Shown here one piece after another: positions 12,672-20,315 of a stretch of 23,764 bases of DNA. The position numbers and the translations under genes are program-made. The stretch comes from WYEN01 sp049976205 (lineage in GTDB: Archaea > Thermoproteota > Thermoprotei_A > Sulfolobales > AG1): NCBI GenBank assembly GCA_049976205.1, contig JBMFIR010000023.1:1-23764 (forward strand), read 5' to 3'. Position 1 is the stretch's first letter, and every line of letters begins with the position of its first letter. The notes under the pieces are model-generated. The model searched no databases. It worked only from the letters and a program-made list of their open reading frames with translations, and was not told the origin of the DNA.

Positions 12672-15545
12672 CTATATTTTCTCCATGTCTCCACGATGAT
12701 TCACGAAACTATGTAGTCTCATAATAGATCCAGAAATCTCTTCCCACTCAATGCTTAGAGGAGCCATTACTTGCTCGAGTGCTGTTCTTAATATATCTAT
12801 GTATTTGTCAATATCTATTTCAGATACCTTAGCTAATTGAATAGGCTTAACACCCTCTTTACCTCTTACTTTAACAAACGTAATGTTGTCTCCAGCAGAA
12901 ACCTGTATCTTTTCTTTCATAAGCATCATCGCAGCTTTAACATGTTGAGGTGTATTCTTTGTGTATTCCCTAACATCTTTACTTAGCATAACTGTGAATG
13001 ATAATTCTTCTAGTGTATATTCGTAGTTTCTAAGTCTGTTATATATATCCTTAACCAAATCTCTAATCCACTCACGTACCTTAATTATCTCCTCTGGTCT
13101 CTCGACACTACTTATTTTTTGAAGAATATCTATGAAGGCTTGTTTAGCGAATTTAGGAGTATTCTTCTTCTTCCCCACTAAACCCTTGATCTCTATCCCA
13201 CCCTGCGTAGTAACCCCGAAGTAGTTTTTCTTTAGTGAAAATGCAACGAATCTGAATTCTTTATCGATCTCTAGCTCTAACCCATATTCCCTCAACGCCC
13301 ATTCTCGTAATTGATTTAATTTTTCTGGGTCTGGATCCCATAGAAACAGTGAGTCTGTGTCACCATATAATACTAGTAGACCTAACTCCTCAGCTTTCTT
13401 CATAGTATCCGTGATAATTCTTCTACCTAGTGCTGTCACACTCTCCGCAACAGGAACAGCGTATAGTGGGAAGTTTTCGTGTCCAAATACTCCATATGCT
13501 GCATTAACATATACCTTAAGTGCTCTTTGAACGACATCATACCAACTCTTTGTTAATGGATCAATATCTTTGGCTTTACTCTTCTTCTTGAAGATCTTGA
13601 CTCTAAAATCTCTTAATAGCCCTATTATAATAGATGTTATGCCTGGGTGATCCATGCACACCTCATGTAGTAGCTGGTTCTTTTCGTCTCTTATTCCTCT
13701 AACATCTCTACACTCTCCCGACACGGGATCTATTGTTTCGTAGCTTAAATTAAATCTCTTAATAATACTTGGGTACAGTGATGCGAAGTCCAAGACTGAT
13801 ACTTTGAAAAATACTCCCTGTGGAGGATCAATAACTATTGCTCCTGCATATTTTTTGCCCTTTATCGTAGCCTCGGTGGTTTTCTTGTTCTTTATCTCAC
13901 GGATCTCCTTCTCACTAGGTATGAAGTACCCGTTCTTCCTATGCTCCCAATAGAATAAACTCTTGATCCATGCGGAGACCTGGGTTCTGGTCACGTCTTC
14001 TAAACCTAACTTAGATATTCTCATGATCAATATAATTAGTCTCCAAATAAGCTCATCTTGAAATCTTGTTAACTCAAGAGTTAATTGAGCATCTCTTAGA
14101 TTATACCTCACTAGCTTACCTATACTCATTCTACCAACACCTTCTTCATGAGATATTTTTCCTATACCAAGTATTGATGTGGCTATAGCATCTAGAGTGA
14201 ATTCCTTGTATTTGCCCTCTAAAGCATAGTTCTGTATTGATTTGTTCCTGAATAATTTATATAGATCTATATGTAGACCAGTTTTTAATGTTGCATGTGT
14301 CTCCTTAAACATTATAGGTATGAAATCTTTCGATATACCTAGTCTAAGAGCTCTCTCATACAGGTATGGTAGATCAAATGCATCTCCATTAAATGTTATT
14401 ATCACGGGATAGTTCTGGAGAAATTTAAAGAAGTCTAGTAATAGATCTCTCTCACTTCTATAGATCCGAACCACCGTATTTTCATCTAATTCCTCCAACT
14501 CAGATATTGACCCTATTCCTTCTCTCAATAAGACAAAAACTATATTATTGCCTTCATTATCGCAAAGCGAAATACTCACAATAGGGTATTCAGCATGTTT
14601 TGGATTAGGAACTCTTGTTTTAATCGGTGTATAAACTTCGATATCTATTGCGGCTCTCTTGATCTTTGGTGGTTTATCTTCGAAAAGCATATACCACTCA
14701 ATCGCTGTTTCTCTAACTTCTCTTCTCTCCTCAGCGAATATCTTATCTATTTCTTTAGCGATCTCTTCTCTATTTACTTGATAAATAACTGTGAATTTAC
14801 CATTAAGAATCCTGTGTCTCATACCAGGTATGATCCCCATGTCATAAATGTAGTTATGATGATACTTGATATTAGCCTCCCAATATTTCTCGAATTTATC
14901 TCTCAGTCTCCTAACAGCAAGAGGATCTTGAACAACTATTTTTGTTCTCTTAACACGCTCTCTTCTTAAAAGATCTATTTTCTCAACAGAGTAAGCGTCT
15001 ATAAAAGCTCTGTCTCCGCCAATGATCTCTTTAACCTTCGGCGGAGGAAGATCAACGTAGAAATATGGTTTATGATTACTTCTATCTCTATAGATCAACA
15101 ACTTACTACTTTTATCATCATATATATAGACAATAGCTCTTCTACTATCACCATCATACGAAACATCAAGAATAAATCCATCATCTATCGAAGTAACTTC
15201 CTCGAGAGGTTCATTAGGTTCTGGAGAGATCTTATCTATTTCAATAATTTTTATTTTTTTCTTCACAATACTTTTTTCACCAGGATCTTTCTCAACAGTA
15301 TTCTTAATCAAACTATCATTACTAATATAGATCGCGGTATTGTTTTGATTATTTAATTGATTATCTAAATTTACAGTATTCACTAACACGTCTTCTTGAT
15401 CTCCTTTATTATCCTCAAAGGTTTTAGATGAATAACTTTTGTTCTCAACATTAGAGCTCTTACTATTATAACTCACGAAACTGAGAAGATCCTTATTTCT
15501 TTTCTTATCAACTTTACTATCCATAGTGTTTCTTTTAATAGACAC
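12672..15545 (-). CDS. polB1: family B DNA polymerase, crenarchaeal PolB1 (Dpo1 type)
   Basis: This replicative polymerase has 957 residues with intact proofreading and synthesis sites. Exo I is DIE at 301-303, Exo II FNGDAFD at 385-391 and Exo III YNLRD at 481-485. Polymerase motif A is DFASLYPS at 586-593, motif B runs from Lys677 to NAAYG near 684, motif C is YGDTDS at 727-732, and KKNYFG follows. The N-terminal domain segments HKPYFYVDL and KIVVQDPLAVRRLR, and the C-terminal NTPQHVKAA and KVRGKEGVKPIQLAKV, closely resemble Sulfolobus PolB1. About 115 N-terminal residues are low-complexity and rich in Asn, Ser and Lys, longer than the roughly 50-residue tail of Sulfolobus. The start is GTG 15545 with GGTG upstream; ATG 15524 would remove seven residues. 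No intein. Confidence 0.96.
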   Translation of the reverse strand: MSIKRNTMDSKVDKKRNKDLLSFVSYNSKSSNVENKSYSSKTFEDNKGDQEDVLVNTVNLDNQLNNQNNTAIYISNDSLIKNTVEKDPGEKSIVKKKIKIIEIDKISPEPNEPLEEVTSIDDGFILDVSYDGDSRRAIVYIYDDKSSKLLIYRDRSNHKPYFYVDLPPPKVKEIIGGDRAFIDAYSVEKIDLLRRERVKRTKIVVQDPLAVRRLRDKFEKYWEANIKYHHNYIYDMGIIPGMRHRILNGKFTVIYQVNREEIAKEIDKIFAEERREVRETAIEWYMLFEDKPPKIKRAAIDIEVYTPIKTRVPNPKHAEYPIVSISLCDNEGNNIVFVLLREGIGSISELEELDENTVVRIYRSERDLLLDFFKFLQNYPVIITFNGDAFDLPYLYERALRLGISKDFIPIMFKETHATLKTGLHIDLYKLFRNKSIQNYALEGKYKEFTLDAIATSILGIGKISHEEGVGRMSIGKLVRYNLRDAQLTLELTRFQDELIWRLIILIMRISKLGLEDVTRTQVSAWIKSLFYWEHRKNGYFIPSEKEIREIKNKKTTEATIKGKKYAGAIVIDPPQGVFFKVSVLDFASLYPSIIKRFNLSYETIDPVSGECRDVRGIRDEKNQLLHEVCMDHPGITSIIIGLLRDFRVKIFKKKSKAKDIDPLTKSWYDVVQRALKVYVNAAYGVFGHENFPLYAVPVAESVTALGRRIITDTMKKAEELGLLVLYGDTDSLFLWDPDPEKLNQLREWALREYGLELEIDKEFRFVAFSLKKNYFGVTTQGGIEIKGLVGKKKNTPKFAKQAFIDILQKISSVERPEEIIKVREWIRDLVKDIYNRLRNYEYTLEELSFTVMLSKDVREYTKNTPQHVKAAMMLMKEKIQVSAGDNITFVKVRGKEGVKPIQLAKVSEIDIDKYIDILRTALEQVMAPLSIEWEEISGSIMRLHSFVNHRGDMEKI

Positions 15546-15696
15546 TTATAGACACCATAGAAAACTAACAGTCTCAAATATAGAGAATTCATCACGTACT
15601 TTTAAATCTAAACTATCTTCAATGCATAAACGATGTTTAAATGGTAATACTATAGAAATATGTTAGATTATTAGATACATTATATATGGAGAAGAA
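15546..15696. promoter_or_regulatory. divergent promoter region, polB1 and SPOUT-like gene
   Basis: This 151-bp AT-rich spacer holds a TATA-like TCTATATTTG on the minus strand around 15576-15586 for polB1 and a TTTAAATGG around 15635-15643 on the plus strand. GGAGAA at 15688-15693 is the ribosome-binding site of the downstream TTG start. Confidence 0.35.
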
Positions 15697-16182
15697 TTGA
15701 GTAGAGAGGATAACAGATTATTCATACTAGATCTACATGCGCCAGCAAGCCCATATATAGTCGTAGAATTCATAAAACTGATCTCAGCATCAATATACAA
15801 AGACCATATTCTACCAGTGGTCACTAGACCAACTGGATTAGCAGCACAGTCAGGGATCCCAGAAGCCTGGAGATACGCGTATAAAAACAATATTTCTCTC
15901 GCAATACTCCCCGAAATAAGAGATGTTATAGAGATCTATAAGCCAGACGAAACATACATATTCTATAAATCACAAGATAGCATCAACATAGAAGAATTAG
16001 CCCCCAAACCCACAGCAGAAACAATACTAATAGTACTGCCATCAGGAGAGCAAAGTATAACGAGAGAAGAATTATTATTAGGGACAAAGATCTTCACAAC
16101 ACTCTTTACAAAAGAAATAAATCCATTAACAGTTATAGGAATAATACATATACTCGTAGAAAAAATACATAGAAAAAGATAG
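15697..16182 (+). CDS. DUF2122 / SPOUT-like protein
   Basis: The 161-residue protein resembles the archaeal family annotated variously as RecB-family nuclease or SpoU-like methylase (DUF2122, COG4080). It opens with a strand ending in a DLHAP motif. The middle has TRPTGLAAQSGIPEAWRYAYK near residues 44-64, then the strand LAILPEIRDVIEIYKPDE. The C-terminal IVLPSGEQSITREELLLG resembles the knotted SAM-binding region of SPOUT enzymes (G-x-E ... E-L-x-x-G). If correct, it may methylate RNA, but no substrate is known. The start is a TTG with GGAGAA four bases upstream. Codons in this gene are especially A-rich. Assignment is from remembered patterns and moderate. Confidence 0.6.
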   Translation: MSREDNRLFILDLHAPASPYIVVEFIKLISASIYKDHILPVVTRPTGLAAQSGIPEAWRYAYKNNISLAILPEIRDVIEIYKPDETYIFYKSQDSINIEELAPKPTAETILIVLPSGEQSITREELLLGTKIFTTLFTKEINPLTVIGIIHILVEKIHRKR

Positions 16183-16355
16183 AAGTAATAATTAAAAAAT
16201 AAAAAGATTAATATTATCTAAGAAGCATTCCAAATTAATAATAATGTAATAAGACTTCAAGATATTATAAAAGATAAATAAAATGATCAATCTTATAGTA
16301 CTGATAGAATCTACAGATACATATATCTAGCTAAAAGTTTCTTGAGTGATAAATC
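16183..16355. other. very AT-rich spacer before the small ORF
   Basis: Hand counting gives roughly 21% G+C over these 173 bases. There is no ORF of note. A C-box-like ATGATCA near 16284 followed by a CTGA lacks the second box pair of a C/D guide RNA. The last part holds the probable promoter of the small ORF. Confidence 0.4.
16319..16328 (+). promoter_or_regulatory. TATA-like box upstream of the 48-aa small ORF
   Basis: ACATATATCT is centred about 33 bases before the ATG at 16356, predicting transcription from about 16350 and a leader of a few bases. A GTGAT lies six bases before the ATG. Confidence 0.4.
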
Positions 16356-16502
16356 ATGAGGAACTCAAGAAAAATTAAGATCTTAAAAGCCTCCGCAACA
16401 GCTATCAAGGTGGCTCCAATAGCAATCACCACCTTGGCTCTCGTCTCAGGCACTATAACTCCACTTGACGTTAGAGATAAAAGTCCCTGGACTGAGGGCT
16501 AA
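16356..16502 (+). CDS. candidate 48-aa small membrane protein
   Basis: An ATG-to-TAA frame encodes 48 residues: a basic N-terminus (five Lys/Arg in the first eight residues and Lys11), a mainly hydrophobic stretch (KVAPIAITTLALVSGTI, residues 18-34) and a short charged tail ending in WTEG. This looks like a small single-span membrane or exported peptide with its N-terminus inside. G+C is about 45% by hand count, against about 21% just upstream, and the stop lies two bases before the end of a convergent gene, so it fills the space exactly. Against it: no known homologue, and on the minus strand another frame is open over the same DNA, with a GTG start and a GTGGAG site. An inverted repeat inside also leaves a structured RNA possible. 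Confidence 0.4.
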   Translation: MRNSRKIKILKASATAIKVAPIAITTLALVSGTITPLDVRDKSPWTEG

Positions 16503-16504
16503 CG

Positions 16505-17731
16505 CTACCTGACTGCTTTCCTAGGTAGCTGAGGCCATAAAACTTCCCAAACTTTAGTCTTTTTCAACTTTTTACCTATTATTAATTTATTTCTCTCGTA
16601 TCTATCCACAGCCTCATCTAAATTATACCAATCACGATTCTTAATAGAATAATTTGTAAATGGAAATCCTCTCCTTAAAGATCTCTTGATCAAACCTGCT
16701 TCTTCCTCAGGAAGTACTTCTCTGTATGACTGTTTAATAATTTCTATATCAAAACTTCCTATAAAGTCATTTACCAGATGTACTTGATCAGATCTTATCC
16801 AAAAAGTAATTTGACATGTGTCTAATATGTCACATAGAACATATGCATAAGGCGTTCTAGATAATGTGTATCCTAGGTCAAGAGCTTCCCTGCCTCTTAC
16901 CACAAATATATACATTACGTTAGCATGTGGATCCAGGGGTCTTCTCAAATAAGCCCATAAAGTATATTTATCTCTTATGTGCTTCGTGTAATGATACTTA
17001 GATCTTGCGATGCCCAGATTCATTATACCTTTAGAACTGAGCCACTTGGGAGAGAATACATAATTCACTTCTAACATAGACATTATAACAACGTCTATAA
17101 AATCATTTGGTGGTTTTGGGTATGGATCATCTAATTCAGACTTATCTGCTTTTAATAAGCCACTAAATTCTATATTTGTTAATACTTTATCTAAACTCAT
17201 AGGTTCTCCATAAGGATCTTTGTAGTATATATCCATATCTGGTCTTATAAAATATGTTAGATTCATTCTAGATACAAATATATCTGATGATTTATCTATG
17301 AAATCAGTCTTTTTTAATCCGTCCACAACTGTCTCTATATTTTCTCCCCTAGGAATTAAGTAGTACACATATGTTTCTCCCATAGGTATTGTAGCCATAG
17401 TTATACTTTTGACCCACACGTTGTAGGGTAGCATATCCAGGAGTTGTTTAGCATCCATCTTCTCGTATTCTCTCTTTAATCTAAAGATCACTAGGTATCT
17501 ATCTAGGTTCATTCTGTAGGGGCTGAAGGCTGTTCCGAGCATGTCTCTTTTAAAGACTAGGTGTTTAGCTGATCTTGTGAGCGATATGTAGTTCACGCCT
17601 AGTTCCTCAGCTATTTCTTTGACTAACTCGAATCTTGGTCTCTGAAGTGCTAATTTGAGTAGTGTGTGTTCATTTTTGCTTAATTTTCTTTTTTCGTATT
17701 CTGGTGATTCTGTTGTTTTTTGTATACTCAT
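16505..17731 (-). CDS. large protein with N-terminal helix-turn-helix, unknown function
   Basis: From ATG 17731 the protein is 408 residues. The first 60 residues look like a helix-turn-helix: LSKNEHTLLKLALQ, then FELVKEIAEELGVNYISLTRSAKHLVFK. The remainder is unfamiliar, with two or more alpha-beta units possibly resembling Lrp-type ligand domains (repeated strands such as YLVIFRL and VMYIFVVRG) and many Tyr and Pro. It is probably a crenarchaeal transcription regulator. The frame is open to 17776, but that upstream start falls inside the TATA box at 17763-17774, so transcription from about 17742 leaves 17731 as the best start. It is divergent from the proteasome-linked operon and could regulate it (inference). 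I cannot name the family. Confidence 0.7.
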   Translation of the reverse strand: MSIQKTTESPEYEKRKLSKNEHTLLKLALQRPRFELVKEIAEELGVNYISLTRSAKHLVFKRDMLGTAFSPYRMNLDRYLVIFRLKREYEKMDAKQLLDMLPYNVWVKSITMATIPMGETYVYYLIPRGENIETVVDGLKKTDFIDKSSDIFVSRMNLTYFIRPDMDIYYKDPYGEPMSLDKVLTNIEFSGLLKADKSELDDPYPKPPNDFIDVVIMSMLEVNYVFSPKWLSSKGIMNLGIARSKYHYTKHIRDKYTLWAYLRRPLDPHANVMYIFVVRGREALDLGYTLSRTPYAYVLCDILDTCQITFWIRSDQVHLVNDFIGSFDIEIIKQSYREVLPEEEAGLIKRSLRRGFPFTNYSIKNRDWYNLDEAVDRYERNKLIIGKKLKKTKVWEVLWPQLPRKAVR

Positions 17732-17762
17732 AATTGTTCCATATATCATTGTTTCATTGAGT

Positions 17763-17774
17763 CTTATATATATC
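17763..17774. promoter_or_regulatory. shared TATA element between the HTH gene and the PAN operon
   Basis: A CTTATATATATC stretch is almost symmetrical. Read leftwards it predicts transcription from about 17742, eleven bases before ATG 17731. Read rightwards it predicts about 17795, seven bases before ATG 17802. Both genes may therefore use one TATA box in opposite directions. Confidence 0.5.
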
Positions 17775-17801
17775 AACGATCTGGATCATAGAATAGCTTT
17801 T

Positions 17802-19055
17802 ATGTATACCCTAAATAACGTATCAATGGGGTATATAGTGTCTTCAACTGAGAATAGTATTGATGAGAAAGTTGTGGAGGAGGTTATTGAACGCGATCTA
17901 AGATCATATATATCTTATCTACAGAGAGAGATTGAGCGTCTCGAGAAGGAAAAAATTAAGTTAAGTGAGGAGTTGGAGTATTGTAAAGTTGAGTTAGATA
18001 AGCTTCTTCAACCACCTCTTATAGAGGCAGTGTTCTTAGAAATGCTACCTGATGGAAGAGCTCTTGTGAAGAGCTCTACGGGGCCTAATCTAGTTGTTCA
18101 AGTGAGTAGTAGAGTTGATCCTAGTAAGCTTAAACCTATGGTATCTGTTCTCCTAAATAACAGAGGCTCCGAGATCGTTGAGGTATTAGGATATCGCGAT
18201 GATCCTTTTGTTAGAGCTATGGAGATTGTTGAGAGACCCTCAGTGCGATATGGTGATATTGGTGGTTTAGATGAGCAGATAAGAGAGATCCGAGAAGTTG
18301 TTGAGCTACCTCTTAAAAACCCCGAGTTGTTTAAAAAATTAGGTATAGATCCTCCTAAGGGAATACTTCTCTACGGACCACCTGGTGTAGGGAAGACATT
18401 GTTAGCTAGAGCTGTTGCTGGTGAAACTAATGCAACATTTATTAGATTAGTTGCTTCGGAGCTAGCTCAGAAATTTATTGGTGAGGGTGCTAGAATTGTT
18501 AGAGAACTATTTGCATTAGCGAGAAAGAAAGCTCCATCAATTGTTCTTATTGATGAGATAGACGCTATAGCTGCTAAGAGACTTGATATTGGTACTAGTG
18601 GTGAGAGGGAGATTCATAGAACACTAACTCAGCTACTTGCTGAGATAGACGGCTTCGATCCACTGGATCGTGTGAAGATTATCGCTACTACTAATAGAAT
18701 TGATGTCCTAGACCCAGCGATACTTAGACCAGGTAGATTTGATAGAATAATATATATCCCACTACCTAATAAGAAGGCTCGTATAGAGATCTTCAGGATC
18801 CATACTAGAAAAATGAATATTCGAGGTGAAATAAGTTTTGATAGATTAGCTGATTTAACAGAGGGTGCCTCAGGAGCTGATATAAAAGCTATTTGTATAG
18901 AGGCTGGGTATATGGCTATTAGAGATAATAGAGATTATGTAGTTGAAGAAGATTTTATTAAAGCTATCGATAAAGTTATGAAGAGATTAGGTAGAGAACA
19001 AGACATCACTAAGGTACCCACTACTCAGAGAGAACCAGCTATTCAACATGTTTAA
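17802..19055 (+). CDS. proteasome-activating nucleotidase (PAN-like AAA ATPase)
   Basis: The ATPase unfolds proteins for the archaeal 20S proteasome. Numbered from ATG 17802 (417 residues), it has a coiled coil at about 23-69 (YISYLQREIERLEKEKIKL), an OB-like domain at about 71-136, Walker A GPPGVGKT at 192-199, an aromatic pore loop KFIGEG at 224-229, Walker B VLIDEID at 248-254, a second-region-of-homology with LDPAILRPGRFDR, and a C-terminal helical domain with GASGADIKAICIEAG. The C-terminus ends IQHV, with no HbYX tail. ATG 17826 is an alternative start. The frame is open to 17655, but that part overlaps the divergent gene. It heads a same-strand run with a PUA protein and a PAC2 chaperone. 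Closely related CDC48-type ATPases have two AAA domains; this has one. Confidence 0.9.
   Translation: MYTLNNVSMGYIVSSTENSIDEKVVEEVIERDLRSYISYLQREIERLEKEKIKLSEELEYCKVELDKLLQPPLIEAVFLEMLPDGRALVKSSTGPNLVVQVSSRVDPSKLKPMVSVLLNNRGSEIVEVLGYRDDPFVRAMEIVERPSVRYGDIGGLDEQIREIREVVELPLKNPELFKKLGIDPPKGILLYGPPGVGKTLLARAVAGETNATFIRLVASELAQKFIGEGARIVRELFALARKKAPSIVLIDEIDAIAAKRLDIGTSGEREIHRTLTQLLAEIDGFDPLDRVKIIATTNRIDVLDPAILRPGRFDRIIYIPLPNKKARIEIFRIHTRKMNIRGEISFDRLADLTEGASGADIKAICIEAGYMAIRDNRDYVVEEDFIKAIDKVMKRLGREQDITKVPTTQREPAIQHV
18336..18382 (+). repeat. 47-base tract identical to the CDC48-like gene (copy 1)
   Basis: This tract in the PAN-like gene, encoding KLGIDPPKGILLYGPPG, matches 23683-23729 with no mismatch, including all synonymous sites. 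Mismatches appear directly on both sides. Confidence 0.9.
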
Positions 19056-19071
19056 TTGTTGCTGAAGAGAA

Positions 19072-19575
19072 ATGATCAAGATAAAAGCCTCTAAAGAAAC
19101 TATTGAGAGACTTAGAGTAGTTGCTGATTATCAATTTAGACCTGGTGTAGGTAAAGAGTTGTTTAGAGATGATTCATATATAATTGTGTCAAAGACCACA
19201 GGTAGAATTAGAGCAGTCGAAGATACTGAAGGAGTAGTTGCTACTATAAGAGCCTCAGATCACAGAATTATTCCTACGTGTGTAGGTGGCGAGAGAATCA
19301 GAAGAGCTCTTAGTTATCCCGCTTTACGTGTTGTTGTATTAAACGAGTTCTCAAAAGAAATTGGTGAGGGAGGAAATGTGTTCTCTAAACATGTCGTTGA
19401 CGTCGACGAAGATCTTTATCCATGGGATGAAGTTCTGGTAGTTAATGAGAGAGACGAGCTTTTAGCTGTAGGTAAATTGATTCTTTCTCCATACGAGATT
19501 TTATATTATTTAAGGGGGGTTGCGGTATTAACTAGGGAGGGATGTTGGAAATATATAGAGAAGGAAAAAACGTGA
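19072..19575 (+). CDS. PUA domain protein
   Basis: The 167-residue protein has an N-terminal archaeosine-TGT-associated-like part (IERLRVVADYQFRPGVGKELFR and then SKTTGRIRAVED, near 9-53) and a C-terminal PUA RNA-binding domain with RIIPTCVGGERIRRAL, FSKHVVDVDEDLYPWDEVLVVNERDELLAVGKLILSP. PUA domains bind tRNA or rRNA and occur in tRNA-guanine transglycosylases and pseudouridine synthases. No catalytic domain is present, so it may be an accessory RNA-binding protein. It starts 16 bases after the ATPase stop and its end overlaps the PAC2 gene, so it is tied to the proteasome genes in one operon. Confidence 0.85.
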   Translation: MIKIKASKETIERLRVVADYQFRPGVGKELFRDDSYIIVSKTTGRIRAVEDTEGVVATIRASDHRIIPTCVGGERIRRALSYPALRVVVLNEFSKEIGEGGNVFSKHVVDVDEDLYPWDEVLVVNERDELLAVGKLILSPYEILYYLRGVAVLTREGCWKYIEKEKT

Positions 19576-20291
19576 AAATATACTACGAGAAGGATATTAT
19601 TTCAAGAGATAAGAGTCCTATATTAATAACTGGTTTCCCAGGCTTCGGAGCAACTGGCTACATAACAACAAGATATCTCGTAGACGTTCTTAAAATGAGA
19701 AGAATAGGTTTTGTAATGACTAGATACATGCCTGATACTGTAACCATAGATCCTGAGTATAGATATAATTTCCCACACGAGATCTATAGTGGATTAGACG
19801 ATAAAGTAATTGTTCTAGTCAATCAAACAGTTCCTCAACCAATTGAGAAAGACGAGTTTGCTGAAACAATTGTTAAATGGGCGTATAAGAATGGCTTCTC
19901 CGAAATGCTACTTATAGGAGGCTTAGACGCTGAAATAAGAAAATCACCAGATGATCTCTTGAGATGGATTGGTAATAAATACTCGAAGAGAACTCTTGAG
20001 GAACCCACCATGGAGAAGGGATTAGTTATAGTTGGTCCACTAGCTACGTTACTAATGTATAGTGAAATAATCGGTTTACCAGCATTAGCTATTCTACCAT
20101 ATGCCGAGAGGAATAGACCTGATCCAAGAGCTGCTGCAGTCGCTGTCTCTAAGATAGCCAAGATTCTTAATACAGAGATAGATGTGTCTGAACTAATCAA
20201 GCACGCTGAAGCCATTGAGGTTCTTGAGAAAAGAATAAGATCAGAGCTTGAGGCTACTGAGTCCGGAGCAACTCACAAATATTATATGTAA
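19542..20291 (+). CDS. PAC2 family protein, proteasome assembly chaperone homologue (PbaB-like)
   Basis: The 249-residue protein belongs to the PAC2 family (COG2047 type): LITGFPGFGATGYITTRYLV at about 28-47, VIVLVNQTVPQP near 88-99, GFSEMLLIGGLDAEIR near 117-132, GPLATLLMYSEIIGLPALAILPYA, and a helical C-terminus. Archaeal PbaA/PbaB bind the proteasome alpha ring. The last residues K-Y-Y-M fit an HbYX proteasome-binding tail, as described for PbaB. The ATG at 19542 abuts GGGAGGG, too close for normal spacing; a GTG at 19572 overlaps the PUA stop and has AAGGA six bases upstream, giving a protein ten residues shorter. The gene is third in the PAN-like/PUA/PAC2 run. Confidence 0.9.
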   Translation: MLEIYREGKNVKIYYEKDIISRDKSPILITGFPGFGATGYITTRYLVDVLKMRRIGFVMTRYMPDTVTIDPEYRYNFPHEIYSGLDDKVIVLVNQTVPQPIEKDEFAETIVKWAYKNGFSEMLLIGGLDAEIRKSPDDLLRWIGNKYSKRTLEEPTMEKGLVIVGPLATLLMYSEIIGLPALAILPYAERNRPDPRAAAVAVSKIAKILNTEIDVSELIKHAEAIEVLEKRIRSELEATESGATHKYYM

Positions 20292-20315
20292 GTTCTGACT
20301 TAGTTTATTTAACCT

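Noticed and set aside
14595..15356. Plus-strand frames over polB1
   Set aside because: They are shadows of the conserved polymerase gene, without promoter, ribosome-binding site or domain features.
16284..16306. Possible C/D-box guide RNA (ATGATCA followed by CTGA)
   Set aside because: The C box is imperfect and no internal C'/D' pair or terminal stem is found.
16380..16498. Minus-strand open frame over the small-ORF island, vaguely like a Sec61-beta tail
   Set aside because: The likeness is weak, the core Sec61-beta motif is not present, and the plus-strand frame has a better-placed promoter and ATG. Kept as an alternative only.
17655..17801. N-terminal extension of the PAN-like ATPase
   Set aside because: It overlaps the divergent HTH gene and the shared TATA element, and the PAN family starts with the coiled coil.
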